Shown piece by piece: positions 43,785-51,564 of a DNA stretch of 53,790 bases. Origin of the DNA: Bacteroidaceae bacterium (GTDB taxonomy: Bacteria > Bacteroidota > Bacteroidia > Bacteroidales > Barnesiellaceae_A). Position numbers and translations under genes: made by a program. Where the stretch lies: positions 1-53,790 of the forward strand of contig JAFZFQ010000053.1 in assembly GCA_017555825.1 (NCBI GenBank), read 5' to 3'. Position 1 is the first letter of the stretch. Each line of letters starts with the position of its first letter. The notes under the pieces are model-generated. The model saw only the letters and a program-made list of their open reading frames with translations, did no database searches and was not told the DNA's origin.

Positions 43785-45677
43785 ATGAAAAAGAACATTA
43801 TATTGGGCTTGTTTGCCTCAATGGCAATGCTTGTAAGCGCCCAACAAATACAAATGCAACAAGCACCTCGCGCAATGGCTTCACAAGCCACTGCCGAGGA
43901 GACCTTGAGCATGGAGTATGGCTACTGCGGTACTATGACCAGCCAAATCGGTTGGGGTGTAGCCGGTACAATCCGTGCCGTAATCGAAGTACCCCAAGAA
44001 GTAGCAGCCAAATACCAAGGCGCACAAATCACTCGTGTGCTTGCCGGTATGGGTAACGATGGCGGTAGCGATACCAAAATCATCATCATGCGCACTCTCA
44101 ACGATGCAGAGTTGCTCTACTCTCAAAAGACCAAATTCGTTGCCAAAGAGTGGAACGAAGTAGACTTGGAAACACCCTTCACTATCGATGGCGAAGGCTT
44201 CTTCATTGGTTATGAGGTAACAGTAACCTCAGAGAAATCTTACCCCGTGGGTGTAGATAGCGAAGTACCCAGCCCCTATGGCGACATCTGCGCTATGTAC
44301 GACACCGAGAAGAAGGAGTGGGTATGGGAGCACTTGTCGGAGTATGACTTTGGTAACAACTGTATCAAATTTATCCTCTCGGGCGATAACCTCCCCCGTC
44401 ACAACCTTGCATTGCAAAGCGTTACTGCCAAGGAGTATGTGAAGATGGGCGAACCCTTTGCTATCAAAGGTGTTGTAAAGAACCTTGCAGCTCTCACAGC
44501 CGAGAAGTTTGAGGTATCGTACAAGATTGGCGATAACGAAGCAGTTGTAAACACATTCGAAGCTACTATCGCATCGGGCGAGACTGCCACTTTCACCATC
44601 GAAAATATCGTTGTTGAACAAGATGGCGCCTACGACTTCACTGTAGAGGTAGTGAGTGTAAACGGCAACGAAGATGAAGACTATAGCGACAACTCATTTA
44701 CATACACTATAAACAGCATGTCGAACCTCGTACCCCGCAAGGTGCTCATCGAGGAGTTCTCAACTACTCAATGTGGTAACTGTCCCCGCGTACACACCGT
44801 AATGGGCGAGATATTGGAAGGCCGCGACGACTTGGCTATCGTAGTACACCACACCGGTTATGGCCAAGACAACTACACCATCTCGGCATCACGTTCATAC
44901 CTCAACTTCTACGAGAGCAGCACATACGCACCCGCATTGATGCTCGACCGTACCAACCTCGCCGACCAAGGTGCAGAGGGTTACGATCCCACAGCAGGTA
45001 GCTGCCCCGCTCCCGGTCCTGTATTTGCTCCCTCAAGCAAGAAGGAGATTGAGAGATACATCGACTACTGTATGGCTCAACCCGCTTTCGTTACTGTAAA
45101 CATTGAGGATACCTACAACCCCGAGACTCGCGAGCTCACCGTGCGTGTATATGGCGAGAGCGTAATCGAGTTGCCCCAAACTCCCTACTTGAACATCTTC
45201 ATTACAGAGAGCGGCATGGTCAACTACCAAGCAGGTGGTGGCAACGACTATGTACACAACCACGCTATCCGCGCCGTATTGACCAACACTTGGGGCGACG
45301 AGCTCGAAATGACCAACCTCCAGTATGACGAGACTCGCACCTACACATTGGACAAGAAGTGGAATCCCGATAACATGAATGTAATAGCATTCATCGCACA
45401 CTACGATGGCACCAACATGAACAACTGCAACGTGTATAACACCGAGCACAAAGACCTCGACTACGACTCATCGGCAGCCAAGATAGGCAACGACAAGGTG
45501 AGCGTATGGGCCGCCAACGGCATGATTTACATTGCCGGCAGCTACGAGCAAGCCGAGGTATTTGCTATCGACGGTTGCTTGGTAGCCAAGACCCACAACG
45601 CTACTGCAATAGACGTAGAGAACAACGGTATCTACGTTGTGAGAGTAGACGGCAACAGCTACAAAGTAGTATTGTAA
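43785..45677 (+). CDS. Secreted Omp28/thioredoxin-like protein with T9SS-like C-terminus (plus arm)
   Basis: 630 residues. Signal peptide about 1-20 (ending LVSAQ). Residues about 45-200 form a beta-sandwich module like those in the minus-arm propeller proteins (ITRVLAGMGNDG, WNEVDLETPFTIDGEGFFIGY). A CARDB/Ig-like domain covers about 205-305. The Omp28-type domain starts at VPRKVLIEEFSTTQCGNCPRVH with C330-x-x-C333 and continues to about 560. The C-terminal sorting-like domain is IYIAGSYEQAEVFAIDGCLVA, IDVENNGIYVVRV. The length equals its minus-arm counterpart, but the N-terminal module differs. It is 18 bases after the propeller gene. The thioredoxin-like CxxC hints at a redox role, unproven. 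Confidence 0.85.
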   Translation: MKKNIILGLFASMAMLVSAQQIQMQQAPRAMASQATAEETLSMEYGYCGTMTSQIGWGVAGTIRAVIEVPQEVAAKYQGAQITRVLAGMGNDGGSDTKIIIMRTLNDAELLYSQKTKFVAKEWNEVDLETPFTIDGEGFFIGYEVTVTSEKSYPVGVDSEVPSPYGDICAMYDTEKKEWVWEHLSEYDFGNNCIKFILSGDNLPRHNLALQSVTAKEYVKMGEPFAIKGVVKNLAALTAEKFEVSYKIGDNEAVVNTFEATIASGETATFTIENIVVEQDGAYDFTVEVVSVNGNEDEDYSDNSFTYTINSMSNLVPRKVLIEEFSTTQCGNCPRVHTVMGEILEGRDDLAIVVHHTGYGQDNYTISASRSYLNFYESSTYAPALMLDRTNLADQGAEGYDPTAGSCPAPGPVFAPSSKKEIERYIDYCMAQPAFVTVNIEDTYNPETRELTVRVYGESVIELPQTPYLNIFITESGMVNYQAGGGNDYVHNHAIRAVLTNTWGDELEMTNLQYDETRTYTLDKKWNPDNMNVIAFIAHYDGTNMNNCNVYNTEHKDLDYDSSAAKIGNDKVSVWAANGMIYIAGSYEQAEVFAIDGCLVAKTHNATAIDVENNGIYVVRVDGNSYKVVL

Positions 45678-45690
45678 TAAGACAGCGATG

Positions 45691-45720
45691 CGCCGACACT
45701 TCAATACTGAGGTGTCGGCG
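45691..45720 (+). other. Hairpin between the Omp28-like and YD-repeat genes (plus arm)
   Basis: 9-base perfect stem CGCCGACAC/GTGTCGGCG with a 12-base loop, 14 bases past the Omp28-like stop, followed by TAACGCTTTTATAG. The T-tract is weak. It is placed like the hairpin at the equivalent junction of the minus arm. Confidence 0.7.
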
Positions 45721-45762
45721 TAACGCTTTTATAGACAAATCACTAACAAACCTTATCATACA

Positions 45763-48700
45763 ATGAGAAAAAGTATCCTTACATTGCTCGTATGCGCTTT
45801 GTCGCTTACAGCATTTGCACAAGCAGATACCGAAAGAGTATCTCATATAAAGAAAATACGCCACACCTCGTACTTTCTTGACGATGCAATGACCGAGTTG
45901 GAAACACGTCTCGACGACCAACACATCGTACACTACTTCTACGACCTCAATGGCAACGTTGTATTGGAGCGCAAGCGTGTATACAACGCCAACAAGACTA
46001 CCACCTACATTTCGTACCAATACAACGAGAACAACCAAGTTACCGAAATGATAGATGGAACAACTCGCTATGCCTACACCTACGACAACGGCTCGTTGAC
46101 ACGACGCGAAAAGTTTAGCGACGGCACATTGCAAGAGACCATTAATTATGAGTACACCGACGGCAAGTTGTCGAAAGAGACTAAATACAACGTAAACGGC
46201 GAGATGTCACTCTACTATACCTATGAGTATGACAGCAATGGTGTTATCTTGAACCGCTACAGCTACAACAAGAACGACAAGAATAGCGCTATCTTGGCCT
46301 ATACTTACGACGAGCAAGGTCGCCTCATCGAAGAGCGCACAAGCACCATAAGCACCAGCACATCGTCGCTCGGCAAGGTGCGTAGTGCAACTCGCATTGT
46401 TTATACCTACGACGAGCAAGGTCGTCGCTACGACGAAACAAACCAAACAGCCACTATTACCAACGCCGATGGTATAACCGGCTGGACAAATGGCGACAAA
46501 TACATCTACCTCTACGAAGGTACAAGCACTCAAGTTTCTCGCAAGGAGATACACCGCTGGAGTACCGACTACGAAAAATACGATATTCACGAGCACGACG
46601 ACTACTATGTGAGCAACCGCTATGGTAGCAACTATGTACCCCAAAACGTCAATATCGTATTGGGCACATCTATTACCAAAGTACCTGTAACACTCGAAAA
46701 ACCCGCTGTTACAGACGAACTCAAAGGCTATCAAGTAATTGCCGACAACGTATTGCTCGACACACTCTACACTACCGAGTCGTTCATGATTGAAAACCAA
46801 GTAAAGGGTACTCACCAATATCGCGTAGTAGCCATTTACGACTCTGTGCCCGCTACAGTATCAGATGCAACAGAACTCACTATCGAGGTAGTATTGGGCT
46901 CGCCCACAAATGCTGAGGTTGAGTCGCAAGAGTTCTCGGTAGTATCGGGCTGGAACGTGGCATTCACTTTCACTCCTCCTGTATACTCTGAGGGTTTGAC
47001 ATTGACAGGCTACCGCTTCAAAGTAATAGGTGGTAACGGTGGTAAAACCGGTACTGCCGATGCCAAGACCGAGAGAATCAGCTTCCAACTCTACCAAGAC
47101 ACCCGCAACAACGAGAATAACCTCGTTACAGTAGAATTGTATGCCGTGTATGTAGAGGGCGAATCGGCACCCTACATCTTCCAAATCGACCTCCGCGATA
47201 CTCAAAACCAAGTTATCGTGAAGTGGGCCAATGAATACTCAGAGCGCACCGATGCACAAGGCAACTTGCTCGACAGCAAGCACTACTACTACAAGTCGGA
47301 TGCTACAGGCGAGGTGCTCGTGGCTACTGTCGATTACAACGTCGACAACCAACCCACAATGCGTCATTACAGCAAGGATGGCATAGACTACTCAGAGACT
47401 TGGAATGCCAAGACTATGCAATGGGAGAAATACTCTAAGACTGAAAAAGAGACCGAGAAGTTTGACATTGGTGAGACTATCTACGACTACTACACTACAA
47501 AACTCTATGATGCCGAGCACGATGCATACGTTGCTTCTGAGATGAAGAAACAACACAGCATCTGTACTTATGAGACAGGCTACCGCGTGGTATTGAAGAG
47601 CACATCGAACTATGTATATGAGAATGGTCAAGAGGTGATGACATCGTATATTAAGCACTATGCAACCACCGACTACTCATTTGCTGCCGATACATTGTTT
47701 GCTGCCGACATGACTACAATGACAGGTCTTATTGAGTACAACTACTACGCTACATTCAACAAAGAGTATGGCTACTTGTTGACACAATCGCTCGTATCGA
47801 CCAAGACCTACCGCTATGAGAATGGTGAGTTTATCGCTATCGAAGAGATGGTACAAAACACCAACCACCAAAGAGGCCTCTTGACCGATCGCCAAATATA
47901 TTTTATTGACGAAAACGGCGGTAAGTCGCTCGTAGAGTCTACAACATTTGTACCCTCAAAAGAGTATGGTAGCCTCAAAGCACCTGCAACCGTATCATAC
48001 GCCAACAACGTGCTCACTTGGAAAGCTCCCAGCAACCCCAACATGGTACCCGACGGCTATCGCGTGTTTGTAAACAATATTCCTTATGGCGACACAGTGG
48101 AGACATCGATGGAAATCAAGAACATCCCCACCGGCGAGTTTACATTCACCGTAATGGCATTGTATAACGGTTCGGAGTCGAGCTATGCTATTTCTACAAC
48201 AGGCTCTTACACAGCTCCCGATCTCACCTACGACCTCCCCACGCCTACTGCCGACCCCGCTGATGGTAGCAAGTTTGATACTACTGTAGGTCTCGAAACA
48301 ATTACACTTTCATTCGACCGCGATGTATATGCTATCGAAAATACAGTGCTCTACGCCGTAAACAACGACAACAATGCTCGCATTGAGGCTACTATCGAGG
48401 CTGTAGATGGCGACAACAGCAAGTGGACTATTGCTTTGAGCGAAAAAGCCACAGTAGAAGGTAACTATATCATTGTAGTGCCCGCTGCTACATTTGGCGA
48501 TGAGACAGCATTTGCTTCAATCTACGACAACGCATTTGCTTTCGGTATGGTAAATGCAGAGTTTGCACTCAATTACCAAGTAGCAACATCAGTAGAAAGC
48601 ATCGAGAACGATGTTGTAATCTATGTTATGAACCGCAACATCATCGCTCCTGCCGATGCTAAGGTGTACAATGTACAAGGTATAGAGACCGGCAAGGAGA

Positions 48701-48765
48701 ATGTTGCTCCCGGCATCTATATGGTAGTATACCAAAACAAGGTTACAAAAGTGCATGTAAGATAA
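45763..48765 (+). CDS. Secreted YD-repeat/fibronectin-III-like protein with Ig-like domain (plus arm)
   Basis: 1000 residues. Signal peptide about 1-20 (ending AFAQA). YD-type repeats (YFYDLNGNVVLE, YQYNENNQVTEM, YTYDEQGRLIEE, YTYDEQGRRYDE) fill about 50-230. FnIII-like units fill about 285-480. A second, more decayed YD region spans about 485-735 (NEYSERTDAQGNLLDSKHYYY). Another FnIII-like unit lies at about 740-830. A Big_5/SwmB-like Ig domain follows at about 838-935 (PADGSKFDTTVGLETITLSFDRDV). The C-terminal sorting-like domain is AKVYNVQGIETG, VAPGIYMVVY. It resembles the two minus-arm YD proteins but has the extra Ig domain. Last gene of the plus arm, followed by a strong terminator. 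No toxin or enzyme motif. Confidence 0.84.
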   Translation: MRKSILTLLVCALSLTAFAQADTERVSHIKKIRHTSYFLDDAMTELETRLDDQHIVHYFYDLNGNVVLERKRVYNANKTTTYISYQYNENNQVTEMIDGTTRYAYTYDNGSLTRREKFSDGTLQETINYEYTDGKLSKETKYNVNGEMSLYYTYEYDSNGVILNRYSYNKNDKNSAILAYTYDEQGRLIEERTSTISTSTSSLGKVRSATRIVYTYDEQGRRYDETNQTATITNADGITGWTNGDKYIYLYEGTSTQVSRKEIHRWSTDYEKYDIHEHDDYYVSNRYGSNYVPQNVNIVLGTSITKVPVTLEKPAVTDELKGYQVIADNVLLDTLYTTESFMIENQVKGTHQYRVVAIYDSVPATVSDATELTIEVVLGSPTNAEVESQEFSVVSGWNVAFTFTPPVYSEGLTLTGYRFKVIGGNGGKTGTADAKTERISFQLYQDTRNNENNLVTVELYAVYVEGESAPYIFQIDLRDTQNQVIVKWANEYSERTDAQGNLLDSKHYYYKSDATGEVLVATVDYNVDNQPTMRHYSKDGIDYSETWNAKTMQWEKYSKTEKETEKFDIGETIYDYYTTKLYDAEHDAYVASEMKKQHSICTYETGYRVVLKSTSNYVYENGQEVMTSYIKHYATTDYSFAADTLFAADMTTMTGLIEYNYYATFNKEYGYLLTQSLVSTKTYRYENGEFIAIEEMVQNTNHQRGLLTDRQIYFIDENGGKSLVESTTFVPSKEYGSLKAPATVSYANNVLTWKAPSNPNMVPDGYRVFVNNIPYGDTVETSMEIKNIPTGEFTFTVMALYNGSESSYAISTTGSYTAPDLTYDLPTPTADPADGSKFDTTVGLETITLSFDRDVYAIENTVLYAVNNDNNARIEATIEAVDGDNSKWTIALSEKATVEGNYIIVVPAATFGDETAFASIYDNAFAFGMVNAEFALNYQVATSVESIENDVVIYVMNRNIIAPADAKVYNVQGIETGKENVAPGIYMVVYQNKVTKVHVR

Positions 48766-48792
48766 TCTCTCGTTGAGATACAATAAAACCTC

Positions 48793-48836
48793 ATGCGGGT
48801 GGCCGGTAGATAAAATCGGTCACCCGCATTTTTTTT
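48793..48836 (+). terminator. Terminator of the plus-arm secreted-protein operon
   Basis: Stem ATGCGGGTGGCCG with CGGTCACCCGCAT (one mismatch), 11-base loop, then eight T. It lies 27 bases past the YD-repeat stop. Confidence 0.9.
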
Positions 48837-48882
48837 GCCGAAAAACATTCGCACTGGCAAGCAATTTTTCGACGGTCAAAAA

Positions 48883-48913
48883 TTGGACTTTCGACATTAA
48901 GAGAGTATATTTG
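48883..48913 (+). promoter_or_regulatory. Bacteroidota promoter of the ROK kinase gene
   Basis: TTG (48883-48885), 20-base spacer, TATATTTG (48906-48913). The ATG follows 38 bases later. Confidence 0.7.
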
Positions 48914-48951
48914 CAAAAGTAAAGATTACAAACCTCAAATACTATAACATC

Positions 48952-49941
48952 ATGTCAGAGACTAAATCGTATGTAGTGGGTATCGATATAGGCGGTACCA
49001 ACACAGTATTTGGCATTGTAGATGCCACAGGCAAGGTACTTGCAAGCAGTTCTATCAAGACTTCGGCCAAGGTAGAGTTGAAAGATTATATAGACCAACT
49101 ACACACCGCCGTGAGTACCCTTATCAAGAACGAAGGCTACGAAGGCAAGATAGCCGGTATAGGTATAGGTGCGCCCAACGGATGCTACTATACAGGCAAT
49201 ATAGAGAAACCCGCCAACCTCTATTGGACCGAGAACGGCGAGCGCCTCGAAATCATTCCTTTTGCAGCTCTCCTTCGTGAGAAGTTTGGTATACCTGTAG
49301 CCATTACCAACGACGCCAATGCAGCCGCTATTGGCGAGATGACCTACGGCGCAGCTCGTGGCATGAAAGACTTTATCATGATAACCTTGGGCACAGGTGT
49401 AGGTAGTGGTATCGTAGTAAACGGTCAGTTGCTCTACGGCCACGATGGCTTTGCCGGCGAGTTGGGTCACGTGATAATGCGTCGCGAGAATGGTCGTATA
49501 TGCGGTTGCGGTCGCAACGGTTGCCTCGAAGCATACGCATCGGCTACAGGCGTAGCACGCACTGCCCGCGAATACTTGGAGACCCGCACCGAGGCCTCTT
49601 TGTTGCGCAACATGCCCATCGACAGCATCACATCGAAGGATGTATATGATGCAGCCATGGCCGGCGACAACTTGGCTCGTGAGGTGTTCAACTTTACAGG
49701 CGAGATTTTGGGTGAGGCATTTGCCGATTTCATTGCCTTCTCAAGCCCCAAAGCCATCATCCTCTTTGGTGGTCTCACCAAGTCGGGCGACTTGATTATG
49801 CGCCCCATCCGCGAGAGCCTTGACCGCCACATCTTGAAGAACTTCCGTGGCAAGACCGAGGTACTCTTCTCACAACTCAAAGAGGCCGACGCTGCCGTGC
49901 TCGGTGCAAGTGCACTGGGTTGGGAAGCTGCCAAGCAATAA
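48952..49941 (+). CDS. ROK-family glucokinase-like sugar kinase
   Basis: 329 residues. The phosphate-binding loop is GIDIGGTNTVFGI (D12-I-G-G-T-N). The catalytic aspartate lies in AITNDANAAAIGE. The ROK signature follows: MITLGTGVGSGIVVNGQLLYG, then GELGHVIM. The zinc-binding CGCGRNGCLEAYAS cysteines are present. There is no DNA-binding N-terminal domain, so this is a kinase rather than a NagC/XylR-type repressor. It likely phosphorylates glucose or a related hexose with ATP in the cytoplasm. Own promoter and a terminator directly behind, so it is a single-gene unit. Confidence 0.93.
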   Translation: MSETKSYVVGIDIGGTNTVFGIVDATGKVLASSSIKTSAKVELKDYIDQLHTAVSTLIKNEGYEGKIAGIGIGAPNGCYYTGNIEKPANLYWTENGERLEIIPFAALLREKFGIPVAITNDANAAAIGEMTYGAARGMKDFIMITLGTGVGSGIVVNGQLLYGHDGFAGELGHVIMRRENGRICGCGRNGCLEAYASATGVARTAREYLETRTEASLLRNMPIDSITSKDVYDAAMAGDNLAREVFNFTGEILGEAFADFIAFSSPKAIILFGGLTKSGDLIMRPIRESLDRHILKNFRGKTEVLFSQLKEADAAVLGASALGWEAAKQ

Positions 49942-49962
49942 TATAGACAAGAAAACTATACC

Positions 49963-49996
49963 AAAGGATATGCCCCACTATCGGGGTGTATCCTTT
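49963..49996 (+). terminator. Hairpin terminator of the ROK kinase gene
   Basis: AAAGGATATGCCCC, 6-base loop, GGGGTGTATCCTTT: 12 of 14 positions pair. A TCTTTG tract follows. The structure ends only 9 bases before the tilS ATG. Confidence 0.7.
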
Positions 49997-50005
49997 CTTT
50001 GAAAA

Positions 50006-51331
50006 ATGAAGTTTGCAAGCCGCATAGAAGCCTATATAGCACAAGAGAAACTGCTTGTGCCGGGCAGTCGTGTGATTGTGGGACTGAGCGGTGGAGCCGA
50101 TTCGGTGGCACTGCTGGCTGTGCTCACACACCTGGGCTATGCCTGTGTGGCTTGTCATTGCAACTTTACTCTGCGGGGCGATGAGAGCTATCGCGACCGC
50201 AATCATGCCAAGGAGGTAGCCAAGCAATTGCAGGCTACATTTGTCGAGACAACATTCGACACCACGGCACACGCCCGAGCCGAGGGCATTTCGATCGAAA
50301 TGGCAGCCCGCCAACTGCGCTACGAGTGGTTTGAACAGATGCGCATCGAGCACAACGCCCAAGCCATAGCCGTGGCACACCACCGCGACGACAATGCCGA
50401 GACTATCTTGCTCAACCTCACCCGAGGTACAGGCCTTGCAGGACTCACCGGCATGAGCCCTCGCAACGGCGACATTGTGCGCCCTATGCTGTGCGTGTCG
50501 CGAGACGAGGTCGTAGAGTACCTCACTCAACAACAACTACCCTATGTAACCGATAGCACCAATCTCGAAGCCATATACACCCGCAACAAGTTGCGACTGG
50601 AGGTGATACCGATGTTGCGCGAGATAAACCCGGCTTTCGACAACTGCATAGAGCGCACCATAGGCTACTTGCGTGGTAGCGAGAAGTTCTATCGTGCCAC
50701 CATCGACGAGTGGAAAGCTCGTTGCTGCCGAGAGGAGAAGGAGAACCTGCATATAAATCTTTCTGCAGTACACAGCTCACCCGCCCCTACCACCCTACTC
50801 TTCGAGATAACATCGCCATTGGGTTTCAATGCCAGCCAAATCGAGGCAATGGCCACCGAGGCACTTGCATCGGGCCGACAATTCATGTCGCCCACACACC
50901 GCGCCGTAAGCCACCGCGATGAGCTCATCATTGGCCCCATAACCCACACTACCCACGACGACACCTTGGCTACATGGAGCGATGGAGAAAGCACGACACA
51001 ATGCAATATATCGCTATCATACCACCAAGCAAAGGACTACGAGATTGTGCATAGCAACAACACGGCATGCTTCGACTTGGATAAAGTAAAATTTCCGCTC
51101 ACACTGCGTCGCTGGCGCGTGGGCGACACGTTTATACCCTTTGGTATGCGCGGTCGCAAGAAAGTGAGCGACTACTTCAGCGACCACAAATACTCACTCT
51201 TGCAGAAAGAGCAAGCATTGTTGCTGTGCGATAGCGAGAAAATCTTGTGGATTGTGGGCGAACGCGCTTGCAACCAAGCACGCATTACCGACCATACCAC
51301 CCACGTGATAGAAGTCACCCTGCAAGCGTAG
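50006..51331 (+). CDS. tilS: tRNA(Ile)-lysidine synthetase
   Basis: 441 residues. The PP-loop motif S28-G-G-A-D-S33 lies in VGLSGGADSVALLAVL. Further conserved parts are ACHCNFTLRGDES, AVAHHRDDNAETILLNLTRGTGLAGLTGM, and RPMLCVSRDEVVEYL. The C-terminal substrate-binding domain ends with LRRWRVGDTFIPFGMRGRKKVSDYFSDHKYS. TilS converts C34 of the tRNA-Ile CAU anticodon to lysidine so that it reads AUA. It is essential in most bacteria. Its start lies just behind the ROK terminator with no separate promoter visible, so expression may depend on partial read-through. Confidence 0.96.
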   Translation: MKFASRIEAYIAQEKLLVPGSRVIVGLSGGADSVALLAVLTHLGYACVACHCNFTLRGDESYRDRNHAKEVAKQLQATFVETTFDTTAHARAEGISIEMAARQLRYEWFEQMRIEHNAQAIAVAHHRDDNAETILLNLTRGTGLAGLTGMSPRNGDIVRPMLCVSRDEVVEYLTQQQLPYVTDSTNLEAIYTRNKLRLEVIPMLREINPAFDNCIERTIGYLRGSEKFYRATIDEWKARCCREEKENLHINLSAVHSSPAPTTLLFEITSPLGFNASQIEAMATEALASGRQFMSPTHRAVSHRDELIIGPITHTTHDDTLATWSDGESTTQCNISLSYHQAKDYEIVHSNNTACFDLDKVKFPLTLRRWRVGDTFIPFGMRGRKKVSDYFSDHKYSLLQKEQALLLCDSEKILWIVGERACNQARITDHTTHVIEVTLQA

Positions 51332-51420
51332 ATATTGCACTCGACGATAGTAATTGAGAAGTTTTTTTGTTACATCGTCAAACAAATCATTTTCTTGAAC
51401 ACTATTTTCAAAAAAAACGT

Positions 51421-51428
51421 TATATTTG
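51421..51428 (+). promoter_or_regulatory. Bacteroidota -7 promoter element of rho
   Basis: TATATTTG, a full TAnnTTTG match, 136 bases before the rho ATG (51565). It implies an unusually long leader, which holds a small hairpin at 51445-51466 (GAGGT/ACCTC plus TTC/GGA, 4-base loop). Confidence 0.65.
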
Positions 51429-51564
51429 CAGTCGTAAAATCTATGAGGTCTTCGTTCGGAAACCTCAACCACTTCAAAACAAATAAATCCAACATTAATT
51501 GATAGGCTCTCCGACCACTATCGTGTGCGACGAATGTGTGTCACAGCCACAAAAATCATCAGTC

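Noticed and set aside
35431-48765. Rhs/polymorphic toxin interpretation of the YD-repeat proteins
   Set aside because: There is no Rhs core, no conserved protease-cleavage motif before a variable tail, no toxin domain and no immunity gene; the proteins end in sorting-like domains.
48952-49941. ROK protein as a transcriptional repressor (NagC/XylR type)
   Set aside because: The N-terminal helix-turn-helix domain of ROK repressors is absent; the protein begins directly with the kinase phosphate loop.
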